From NCBI GenBank assembly GCA_959028445.1, contig CAUFRY010000044.1, forward strand, positions 1 through 17,098: DNA of 17,098 bases, read 5' to 3'. Shown here piece by piece: positions 1-6,313 of this stretch. Source of the DNA: an uncultured Collinsella sp. (GTDB lineage Bacteria; Actinomycetota; Coriobacteriia; Coriobacteriales; Coriobacteriaceae). Numbering within the stretch: position 1 is the stretch's first letter; the number at the start of each line of letters is the position of its first letter. A model generated the notes under the pieces. That model was given only the letters and a program-made list of their open reading frames with translations. It made no database searches and was not told the DNA's origin. A program made the position numbers and the translations under genes.

Positions 1-90
1 GCTGCGGAAACGCGGGGTCCGTTCAGGCTGTTGCGTTGAGATTGAAAATCAACCTGGACTTAGGCACGAAAGGAATCTCGTCAATTCCGA

Positions 91-122
91 GAATTATGTA
101 TAATTCCAATATAAACTGGAAT
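91..122. promoter_or_regulatory. Two overlapping palindromes at the promoter of the AbiEi-like gene
   Basis: Two palindromes overlap here. GAATTAT-GT-ATAATTC fills 91-106 with perfect 7-bp arms, and ATTCCA-N8-TGGAAT fills 103-122 with perfect 6-bp arms. A perfect -10 hexamer TATAAT (99-104) lies inside the first; I see no good -35. The pair sits just before the likely start codon at 135, where an autoregulatory operator of a DNA-binding antitoxin would be. The symmetry is seen; operator function is inferred. Confidence 0.55.
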
Positions 123-134
123 CAAACGAAAAAG

Positions 135-1103
135 ATGGAAATGAACGAAGCGCTAATCTACTTACAAGAAGCACTAGGTCTCTCCGCCAAGACCAAAACT
201 TGGCCTGGATCCGCACACTTGCCGCTGCATCTGCGGGCGATTGAGGTCCGCGCTGTTGACGCAAACGGTTTTTCGTTTTTGCTTGCAAGTTTGCCTACTG
301 GCGTCGGGCTTCCCGAGGCTAAGAGAGTCTATAGTCAGCTAGCCTTGCGCGCGGAGACTCCTGTTGTCGTTTCGTTTCCTGATGCCGATGCACGTCAGCG
401 CAAAGCATTGGTCGCACAAGGGATTCCCTTTGTCTGCCCGGGTAGACAGGCTTTTCTTCCATTTATGGGCACGGCCTGCACGGAGAGGGGCGGTGCCTGG
501 TTTCGCAATCATGCGACCAAGATGTCACCCAACGCACAGGCTGCCGCAATCTGGGGAGCAACCCAGGAGCAATATCCTCCCTATGACCTTTGTCGTGCGC
601 TTGGGATCTCGGCAAGCCGTGCGAGTGAGGCCATAACCGAGCTTGTCGACAGGGGGCTCGCGAGGCGCGAGCGTCGCGAGCGGCGTGTCGTCGTGTTCCC
701 TGTTGCCGTTGATCTTCTGCTCAGCGAGCACATGGCAGAGCTCTCTTCGCCTGTCTCGAAGGTCTTTTTTGCAAGGAAGACGCCGAAGATTGACTATCTT
801 GTTGACGCCGGGGAGACGGCGCTCGCTGCGCGTTCGATGCTCGCTGCGCCGGGTATGGAACAAAAGGCCGTCTTAAGAAGTGCATGGCGTCAACTGAGCG
901 ACCTCGAAGTCGCAGACGGGGAGTTGACGGATAACGAAACGGCGATGATCCAAGTGTGGCGCTATGCGCCCGTGTTTGCCGACTCCTCCCGCGTCGATGA
1001 CATTTCGCTTGCGCTATCTTTGGCGGCAATCGACGATGAGCGAATTCAGCTCGAAGTCGATCGCATGTTTGGAAAGGAATATCCATGGCAAGAAGCGCTG
1101 TAG
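135..1103 (+). CDS. Winged-helix AbiEi-like antitoxin / MarR-like regulator, partner missing
   Basis: Predicted protein of 322 residues. An upstream TTG at 36 would extend the frame, but that would translate through the promoter palindromes, so I start at ATG 135; ATG 141 is nearly as good and the RBS is weak in both cases. The N-terminal half holds an alpha/beta region (VVVSFPDADARQRKALVAQG), followed by a stretch with the pattern IPFVCPGRQAFLPFMG. The middle, around NAQAAAIWGATQEQYPPYDL and the following LGISASRASEAITELVDRGL, looks like a MarR-type winged helix. The acidic C-terminus ends in a segment with DDERIQLEVDRMFG. This arrangement resembles the DNA-binding antitoxins often placed before AbiEii nucleotidyltransferase toxins; the family call is from memory. 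No nucleotidyltransferase gene follows. Codons are less GC-biased than in the gat genes, which hints at transfer. A plain MarR-like regulator is the alternative. Confidence 0.5.
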   Translation: MEMNEALIYLQEALGLSAKTKTWPGSAHLPLHLRAIEVRAVDANGFSFLLASLPTGVGLPEAKRVYSQLALRAETPVVVSFPDADARQRKALVAQGIPFVCPGRQAFLPFMGTACTERGGAWFRNHATKMSPNAQAAAIWGATQEQYPPYDLCRALGISASRASEAITELVDRGLARRERRERRVVVFPVAVDLLLSEHMAELSSPVSKVFFARKTPKIDYLVDAGETALAARSMLAAPGMEQKAVLRSAWRQLSDLEVADGELTDNETAMIQVWRYAPVFADSSRVDDISLALSLAAIDDERIQLEVDRMFGKEYPWQEAL

Positions 1104-1129
1104 AAGGTCTCCAAGAATTCGAACCGTAG
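1085..1129 (+). other. 14-codon ORF overlapping the antitoxin end; possible remnant of a lost partner gene
   Basis: An ATG at 1085 opens a 14-codon frame (MARSAVEGLQEFEP, stop at 1127-1129) that overlaps the last 19 nt of the AbiEi-like gene. Toxin genes of such pairs commonly overlap the antitoxin in this way, so this may be the surviving 5' end of a deleted toxin gene. It is too short to prove anything, and chance is a fair alternative. Confidence 0.2.
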
Positions 1130-1225
1130 GCGGCGTTTCGGTCCTAGCTGCGTTGTCTGGCGCGGAAGTTCGCTAATCGGCTATTATTTGTTTAGACAAC
1201 TTGAGTTGTAGAGGAGTGACCGGCG

Positions 1226-2164
1226 ATGGTGCAGGGCGCCAAACATATGAAGAGCAATAACGCCGCGGACAACGGTGGCTCAAGCCCTCAGCCCAAACCT
1301 CAACCAAAGCCCAAGCGCCGTCGCAAGCGACTGCCGCGCTGGGCCGACCGGCTCATCACCATCGTCATCATCCTTATTGGCGTGGGCCTTATGACCTGGC
1401 CGTGGATCTTGGACCGGCTCGAGGCCTCGGGCGTGTTCAACCAGATCAGCACCGTGTCCAGCACCGTGGACGCGCTGTCTGCCGAGGAGCGCGAACGCAT
1501 CCTGCTCCAGGCGCGCTCCTTTAACGAGCAGCTGGCGGGCGAGGCCACCGAGCTTCCCGCCGACCAGATCGAGCCCTACGCCCAGCAGCTCATCTTTGAC
1601 CGCGACCCCATGATGAGCTGGGTCGAGATCCCCTCCATCGACGTGAGCATGCCCATCTACCACGGCACAAGCGAGGAAGTCCTTATGGCGGGCGTCGGCC
1701 ACCTGGAGGGCACGAGCCTGCCGGTGGGCGGCACCTCGACGCATTGCGTGCTCACCGCGCACTCGGGCATGCGCAACCTGAGTATGTTCGACGACATCCA
1801 CTCGCTGGAGCCCGGCGACCTGGTGCTGCTGCACACCATGAACAAGACGCTCGCCTACAAGATGGTGGACTCCGAGGTGGTGCTACCCGAGGAGATGGAG
1901 TCGCTGACCATCGAGCCGGGCGCCGACAAGGTGACACTTGTCACCTGCACGCCCTACGGTGTGAACGACCATCGCCTGCTGGTGCATTGCGTGCGCACCA
2001 AGTACAACAAGAAGGACGTCGACAAGCAAAAGTCGCTGGCCGGCCGCCACTGGGGCAAGCGCGAGTTTGCCGTGCTCATCGTGGTCGTAGCCATTGTGCT
2101 GTTGCTGCTGGACATCGTGATCCACGCGGTCCGCAAGCGCCGCAAGGCCAAGGCCTCGGCATAA
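1226..2164 (+). CDS. Class C (pilus-type) sortase
   Basis: A 312-residue membrane-anchored cysteine transpeptidase. Class C sortases polymerise LPXTG-type pilins on the outer face of the membrane. Visible features in order: a Pro/Lys-rich basic N-terminus (about 20-40), a membrane segment at about 43-62, an extracytoplasmic region with a DP dipeptide (RDPMMSW) that fits the class C lid, the sortase core with catalytic His179 (TAHSG), Cys241 (TLVTCTPYG) and Arg250 (NDHRLLV), then a second membrane segment at about 281-302 and a basic tail. The two membrane segments plus the phrase PIYHGTSEEVL point to class C rather than A or B. The start is supported by GAGGAG at 1211-1216, nine bases before the ATG. 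No pilin or LPXTG substrate gene is present, so the sortase stands alone here; its substrates must lie outside the window. Confidence 0.9.
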   Translation: MVQGAKHMKSNNAADNGGSSPQPKPQPKPKRRRKRLPRWADRLITIVIILIGVGLMTWPWILDRLEASGVFNQISTVSSTVDALSAEERERILLQARSFNEQLAGEATELPADQIEPYAQQLIFDRDPMMSWVEIPSIDVSMPIYHGTSEEVLMAGVGHLEGTSLPVGGTSTHCVLTAHSGMRNLSMFDDIHSLEPGDLVLLHTMNKTLAYKMVDSEVVLPEEMESLTIEPGADKVTLVTCTPYGVNDHRLLVHCVRTKYNKKDVDKQKSLAGRHWGKREFAVLIVVVAIVLLLLDIVIHAVRKRRKAKASA

Positions 2165-2177
2165 AGCATCGTTCAGA

Positions 2178-2212
2178 ACCACCATAAAGGGGACGGGCAC
2201 TTTTGTGGTGGT
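2178..2212. repeat. GT-rich hairpin with G/C loop (REP-like)
   Basis: Arms 2178-2188 and 2202-2212 pair over 11 bp with one G·T wobble, and the loop reads GGGGACGGGCACT. It lies 13 nt after the sortase stop, so it may help end that transcript, but no T-run follows. The loop motif resembles the GGGAC/GTCCC-type element at 12460-12505, which suggests a dispersed REP-like family. The structure is seen; family membership is inferred. Confidence 0.6.
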
Positions 2213-2224
2213 CGGGACTTCCAA

Positions 2225-2285
2225 ACCATCACAACATTCGATGAAAATCTCGATTTTGACGATAAGCGTCGAATGTTGTGATGGT
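2225..2285. repeat. Perfect 17-bp inverted repeat with nested inner hairpin
   Basis: Left arm 2225-2241 and right arm 2269-2285 are exact reverse complements over 17 bp. Inside the 27-nt loop a second hairpin, AAAATC-TC-GATTTT, spans 2244-2257. The element ends without a T-run. It could be a bidirectional transcription barrier, a REP-like repeat or a protein-binding site. The rest of this intergenic region (2286-2400) shows only GC-rich sequence with a few short repeated phrases such as GTTTTCG, and no gene. Confidence 0.75.
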
Positions 2286-2427
2286 CTTCGTTGTGGGCGG
2301 GACGGTTTTCGTTTCGGACGGTACGGTTTCGCTGCAGAACCGCCAGCCCGCCGCCTGCCAGCCGCCGCCCTCGTTACGTTTTCGCTGCATTTAGGTAAAG
2401 CGCCTGCTCCAAGGCGCCCTCGCCCTG

Positions 2428-2433
2428 TATACT
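2428..2433 (+). promoter_or_regulatory. -10 element of the gatCAB operon
   Basis: TATACT at 2428-2433 is a good -10 match, 35 nt before the gatC start. I see no convincing -35 at the right distance. A small inverted repeat GCGCCT-N6-AGGCGC (2400-2417) covers the expected -35 area. Confidence 0.5.
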
Positions 2434-2468
2434 AGAGCGGTTTAACTGTTATGCGGAAGGGAGCGCCT

Positions 2469-2780
2469 ATGGCACTCAGCGAGAAAGACGTGCTCGGCAT
2501 CGCCGAGTACGCAAAGATCGCACTGACCGATGACGAGCTCACCCAGATGACGTCCTACATGAACGACGCCGTCCAGATGCTCGAGCCCGTCCTGCAATAT
2601 GACTTGCCCGACGTGGAGCCCACGTTCCATCCCATCGGAAGCCTGTCCAACGTGATGGGCGATGACCTGCGCGAGCCCGAGCGCGACCTGCCGCTCGACG
2701 TTGCGCTCGAAAACGCCGGCAGCGCGCGCGACCGCTACTTCCGCGTGCCGTCCATTTTGGGAGAGGGGGAGAGCGAGTAA
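2469..2780 (+). CDS. gatC: Aspartyl/glutamyl-tRNA amidotransferase subunit C
   Basis: A 103-residue protein. GatC is the small structural subunit that wraps around GatA and stabilises the GatCAB complex, which converts Glu-tRNA(Gln) and/or Asp-tRNA(Asn) into the correct amidated form in the cytoplasm. It shows the usual GatC pattern: an N-terminal helical part (EKDVLGIAEYAKIALTDDEL), the Asp/Glu-rich middle, a PTFHPI stretch and the C-terminal phrase RDRYFRVPSIL. I use ATG 2469 because a GGAAGGGAG ribosome site at 2455-2463 precedes it at good spacing; an ATG at 2451 in the same frame would add six residues but has no such site. It is the first gene of a three-gene operon, and its stop overlaps the gatA start by one base. 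Confidence 0.93.
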   Translation: MALSEKDVLGIAEYAKIALTDDELTQMTSYMNDAVQMLEPVLQYDLPDVEPTFHPIGSLSNVMGDDLREPERDLPLDVALENAGSARDRYFRVPSILGEGESE

Positions 2781-4294
2781 TGGCGCAGAGCTTCGATTCC
2801 CTTACCGCCGCCCAGATTGCCGTAGGCGTTGCCGCCGGCGACTTTACCGCTACCGAGGTGGCCCAGGCCTCCCTTGCCGCCATCGAGGCGCGCGAGGGCG
2901 GGGTCCAGGCATTCCTGCAGGTGGCGCCCGAGCTTGCGCTCGAGGCCGCTACGCGCGTGGATGCCGACCGTGCCGCCGGCAAGCCGCTGCCCCCGCTTGC
3001 GGGCGTGCCGCTGGCCATCAAGGACAACATGAACCTCGTGGGCACGCGCACCACCTGCGCTTCCCGCATGCTCGGGGACTACCAGAGCGTCTACACCGCC
3101 ACCTGCGTCCAGCGCATGCTCGATGCCGGCTGCCTGCCCATGGGCAAGGCCAACATGGACGAGTTTGCCTTTGGCAGCTCCACCGAGAGCTCGGCCTTCC
3201 ACCGCACCAACAACCCCTGGGATACCGAGCGCGTGCCCGGCGGCTCCTCGGGCGGCTCCGCTGCAGCCGTCGCCGCGGGCGAGGTCGCGCTCTCGCTGGG
3301 CTCGGACACCGGCGGCTCCATTCGCCAGCCGGCGTCGCTGTGCGGCGTGGTGGGCTTTAAGCCCACGTATGGTGCCGTGAGCCGTTACGGCGTGGTTGCC
3401 TTTGGCTCGTCGCTCGACCAGGTGGGACCCTTTGGCCGCACGGTCGAGGATGTCGCGCTGGCCATGAACGCGCTTACCGGTGCGGGCCACGATCCGTACG
3501 ACTGCACCAGCCAGGATTGCGCCGTCGACTTTACCGAGCATCTCAACGACAGCATCGAGGGCAAGCGCGTGGGCATTATCCCCGCGTTTATGGAGGCCGA
3601 GGGCCTGACGTCCGAGGTCAAGGCCGCTGTTCAGCGCGCCGCCCAGGAGTTGCAGAACCAAGGTGCCGAGCTGGTCGAGGTCGACCTGCCGCACCTGGAC
3701 GCCGCCATCGCCGCTTACTACGTCATCGGCCCGGCCGAGGCGTTCTCCAACCTGGCCCGCTTCGACGGCATTCGCTACGGCTATCAGGAGGAGGGCTGCG
3801 CCAACCTGTCCGACCAGAGCTCGCTGTCGCGCGCCCACGGCTTTGGCGCCGAGGCCAAGCGCCGTCAGATGCTCGGCGCCTACCTGCTGAGCTCGGGCGT
3901 GTACGACAAGTACTACTACGCTGCGCAAAAGGCCCGCACGCTCATCACGCAGGACTACGATGCCGCATATGCCAAGGTGGACACCATCCTCATGCCCGCC
4001 TCGCCGCGCACGGCCTTTAAGTTTGGCGAGATCAGCGACCCCACGCAGATGTACCTCTCCGACCTGTACACCATCTCGCTCAACATCTGCGGCAACGGTG
4101 GCATCTCGGTGCCGCTGGGCCTGGGCGAGGACACCAAGCTGCCCGTTTCTGCCCAGCTGGTGGGGCCTGCCTTTAAGGACCGTCAGCTGCTCACGTTTGC
4201 CCGCGCCCTGGAGCGCGGCTTTGCCGATGCCGCCACGGGTGCGCCCGCGCTTTCCGTCGCGCCCGATTTTGCCGGGAAGGGAGGCGAGCTGTAA
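2780..4294 (+). CDS. gatA: Aspartyl/glutamyl-tRNA amidotransferase subunit A
   Basis: A 504-residue amidase-signature protein, slightly longer than the common ~485. GatA hydrolyses glutamine and delivers the ammonia to GatB. The Ser-cisSer-Lys triad is readable: Lys81 in PLAIKDN, cis-Ser156 in PGGSSGGSAAAVAAG, and nucleophile Ser180 in SDTGGSIRQPAS. The 24-residue gap between the two serines is the family norm. The ATG shares its first base with the gatC stop (TAATG), so translation is probably coupled. The C-terminal part keeps the family's ILMPASPRTAFKFGE and GNGGISVPLG blocks. All key residues are intact, so an active enzyme is expected. Dense GC-ending codons match gatC and gatB. Confidence 0.96.
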   Translation: MAQSFDSLTAAQIAVGVAAGDFTATEVAQASLAAIEAREGGVQAFLQVAPELALEAATRVDADRAAGKPLPPLAGVPLAIKDNMNLVGTRTTCASRMLGDYQSVYTATCVQRMLDAGCLPMGKANMDEFAFGSSTESSAFHRTNNPWDTERVPGGSSGGSAAAVAAGEVALSLGSDTGGSIRQPASLCGVVGFKPTYGAVSRYGVVAFGSSLDQVGPFGRTVEDVALAMNALTGAGHDPYDCTSQDCAVDFTEHLNDSIEGKRVGIIPAFMEAEGLTSEVKAAVQRAAQELQNQGAELVEVDLPHLDAAIAAYYVIGPAEAFSNLARFDGIRYGYQEEGCANLSDQSSLSRAHGFGAEAKRRQMLGAYLLSSGVYDKYYYAAQKARTLITQDYDAAYAKVDTILMPASPRTAFKFGEISDPTQMYLSDLYTISLNICGNGGISVPLGLGEDTKLPVSAQLVGPAFKDRQLLTFARALERGFADAATGAPALSVAPDFAGKGGEL

Positions 4295-5970
4295 TGAAGG
4301 AGCTTTCCGAGGTCCTGCAGGATTGGGAGGCCGTGATCGGCCTGGAGATCCATACCGAGCTCACCGCACTCGATACCAAGATGTTCTGCAACTGCAAGCT
4401 CAGCCACGATGACGAGCCCAACGCCAACGTGTGCCCGGTGTGCCTGGGCCTGCCCGGCGCCCTGCCGGTGCCCAACAAGCGCGCCATCGAGAGCATCGTC
4501 AAGGCCGGTCTCGCCACCAACTGCGAGATCCAGCGTCACTCGATGTTCTACCGCAAGCACTACTTCTATCCCGATATGGCCAAGAACTTCCAGACCACGC
4601 AAGGTCCGGTCGCCTTTGCCATGTACGGTCACCTGGATCTGGATGTGACCGGTCGCGGTGCCGCCGAGCGCCCCGACTGCGCGTTTGGCGAGGCCGAGGC
4701 CCAGAGCCTGGCGAGCGCCTCGGCCAACGCCGAGGGCCTGTCCACGTCTATGACGTCGACCATGCGCGAGGGCAACCAGCGCGCCGGTCACCTGGCAAGC
4801 TACGATGCGTCCAACCTGCAGATGCCCGAGCGTCGCGAGGACGGTTCCTACACGGTGCCCATCCGCATCCTGCGCATCCACATGGAGGAGGACGCCGCCA
4901 AGATGGTGCACGTGGGCGGTGCCGAGGGCCGCATTACCGCCGCGGCCGAGTCGCTCGTCGACTACAACCGCTGCGGCACGCCTTTGATTGAGCTCGTGAC
5001 CGAGCCCGACTTGCGTACGCCCGAGGAGGCTCGCCTGTTTATGGAGAAGCTCCGTCGCATCTTTGTGACGCTGGGCATCTCGGACTGCTCCATGGAGAAG
5101 GGTTCCATGCGTTGCGACGGCAATGTGTCGCTGCGCCGCCGCGGCGAGACCAAGCTGGGCACCAAGACCGAGCTCAAGAACCTCAACTCGTTTAAGAGTC
5201 TGCATGACGGCCTTGCCTACGAGATCTGCCGCCAGGCCGAGGTGCTCGAGGAGGGCGGCATCATCTACCAGGAGACCCGTCACTGGGAGCCTAGCCGCAA
5301 GCGCACCGTGGTCATGCGTGTCAAGGAGACGGCTGACGACTATCGTCTGTTCCCCGATCCCGACCTGGCGCCGTTTGACCTGGACGACGAATTCATCGAC
5401 CGCTGCCGTGGCGAGATTCCCGAGCTGCCCGATGCCAAGCGCGCCCGTTTTGAGGCCGACTTTGGCATTAAGACGGCCGACGCCGAGCAGATTGCCGGCG
5501 ACCCCGAGTTTGCCGAGTTCTTTGAGGCTGCCGCTGCCGGTATGGCTGGCAAGGAGGCCCAGACGGTCGCAAACCTGCTGGTGAACGAGATGATCGCCTA
5601 CCTTAAGGGCGCGGGCGTCTCGCTGGCCGAGTCCGGCATCGCGCCGGCTCAGGTGGCAGCTCTTGCCAAGTTGCTGGCGACCGATGCCATCAGCTCCAAC
5701 CAGGCGCACGAGGTCTTTGAGGCCATGGCCCAGACCGGCGACGATCCCAACAAGATCGTCGACGAGCGCGGTATGCGTCAGGTGAGCGATGCCGGCGCGC
5801 TGCAGCCGATTGTGGACGAGGTGTTGGCAAACTGTGCCGATCAGGCACAGCAGTACCGCGACGGCAACCAGAAGGTCATCGGCTTTTTGGTGGGCCAGTG
5901 CATGAAGGCGAGCCGCGGCAAGGGTAACCCGAAGCTCTTCAACGAGTTGCTGAGAACGTCGCTCTCGTAA
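4294..5970 (+). CDS. gatB: Aspartyl/glutamyl-tRNA amidotransferase subunit B with ~60-residue insertion
   Basis: A 558-residue protein. GatB binds the mischarged tRNA, phosphorylates the attached Glu or Asp with ATP and amidates it with ammonia from GatA. Seen in order: VIGLEIHTEL (from about 14), a cysteine quartet C32/C34/C47/C50 that could hold zinc, KHYFYPDMAKNFQTTQ (about 88-103), RIHMEEDAAK (about 194-203), TPLIELVTEPD, the KTELKNLNSF block, DDYRLFPDPDL, and the C-terminal helical tail domain ending FLVGQCMKASRGKGNP. Most GatB proteins have about 475-500 residues. The excess is mainly at residues ~119-186, a Ser/Ala/Glu/Gln-rich stretch replacing a short beta-turn just before the HMEED motif. 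The insertion is in frame with the same codon style, so I treat it as real. It overlaps the gatA stop by one base. Confidence 0.95.
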   Translation: MKELSEVLQDWEAVIGLEIHTELTALDTKMFCNCKLSHDDEPNANVCPVCLGLPGALPVPNKRAIESIVKAGLATNCEIQRHSMFYRKHYFYPDMAKNFQTTQGPVAFAMYGHLDLDVTGRGAAERPDCAFGEAEAQSLASASANAEGLSTSMTSTMREGNQRAGHLASYDASNLQMPERREDGSYTVPIRILRIHMEEDAAKMVHVGGAEGRITAAAESLVDYNRCGTPLIELVTEPDLRTPEEARLFMEKLRRIFVTLGISDCSMEKGSMRCDGNVSLRRRGETKLGTKTELKNLNSFKSLHDGLAYEICRQAEVLEEGGIIYQETRHWEPSRKRTVVMRVKETADDYRLFPDPDLAPFDLDDEFIDRCRGEIPELPDAKRARFEADFGIKTADAEQIAGDPEFAEFFEAAAAGMAGKEAQTVANLLVNEMIAYLKGAGVSLAESGIAPAQVAALAKLLATDAISSNQAHEVFEAMAQTGDDPNKIVDERGMRQVSDAGALQPIVDEVLANCADQAQQYRDGNQKVIGFLVGQCMKASRGKGNPKLFNELLRTSLS

Positions 5971-5973
5971 GCG

Positions 5974-6109
5974 GGAACCGAGGGGCCGGGCGCAGGGCCT
6001 TGCCTCTCAATTTCGGACAGTCCTGACTCACGACGGAGGCGCCACTGGCGCCTCCTGTTCGTGCGGAACTCATTGAGAGGCAAGGCCCTGTGCCCGGCCC
6101 CTCGGTTCC
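5974..6109. repeat. 38-bp near-perfect inverted repeat with internal hairpin
   Basis: Arms 5974-6011 and 6072-6109 are reverse complements over 38 bp with a single G·T wobble. The 60-nt interior holds another strong hairpin, GGAGGCGCC-ACT-GGCGCCTCC (6035-6055), extended by CACGA/TCGTG (6029-6033, 6059-6063). It begins 4 nt after the gatB stop. No T-run follows and no target-site duplication flanks it. It could be a transcription barrier, a MITE-like foldback element or a structured RNA. Confidence 0.85.
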
Positions 6110-6158
6110 GTGACGACTCGGCCGTTCGGGTCAGGTAGGCTGATAGGAAAGATGGTGA

Positions 6159-6187
6159 CGGAGGCGCAAAATGCGCCTCCGCCTTTT
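6159..6187 (+). terminator. Rho-independent terminator after gatCAB
   Basis: A 10-bp GC-rich stem (6159-6168 with 6172-6181, loop AAA) is followed by CCTTTT. It shares the core GACGGAGGCGC with the hairpin inside the preceding large inverted repeat, as though one was copied from the other. It is the likeliest end of the gatCAB transcript. Confidence 0.75.
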
Positions 6188-6219
6188 GAATGTGATGGAA
6201 GTGTGGCGAAATGAACTTA

Positions 6220-6294
6220 AAACTTCCGTAAATGTGATAAATGTCACGTTTTACCTAGGGTAAAATGTGGGAAATATCACGTTTACGGAAGTTT
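6220..6294. promoter_or_regulatory. Mirror-symmetric pair of TGTGA-N6-TCACG operators before the ATPase gene
   Basis: Site 1 (6233-6248) reads TGTGA-TAAATG-TCACG and site 2 (6266-6281) reads TGTGG-GAAATA-TCACG; they start 33 bp apart, about three helical turns. The whole region is also an inverted repeat: arms 6220-6239 and 6275-6294 match over 20 bp with one G·T wobble, and an inner stem CACGTTTTACC/GGTAAAATGTG spans 6245-6269. The layout equals the CRP/FNR-type TGTGA-N6-TCACA pattern. No promoter hexamers are clear within it. Binding of a regulator is inferred. Confidence 0.6.
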
Positions 6295-6313
6295 CTTTGC
6301 GGGAGGTTCGGTC

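Noticed and set aside
2205..2435. 76-codon frame with GTG start after the sortase gene
   Set aside because: It starts within a hairpin arm, runs through the 17-bp inverted repeat, and has no ribosome site.
2286..2468. Possible T-box or attenuator before gatC
   Set aside because: No T-box sequence, no specifier-type stem and no terminator hairpin with a T-run near the gatC start.
2735..3928. 397-codon open frame on the minus strand opposite gatA
   Set aside because: Shadow of gatA with low-complexity His/Gly/Leu composition and no recognisable domain.
4183..5709. 508-codon open frame on the minus strand opposite gatB and the end of gatA
   Set aside because: It mirrors the high-GC third positions of gatB, has no motif or ribosome site, and the plus-strand protein is unmistakable.
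5974..6109. Insertion sequence or MITE with target-site duplication
   Set aside because: No direct repeat flanks the 38-bp arms and no transposase gene is present, so I list it only as an inverted repeat.
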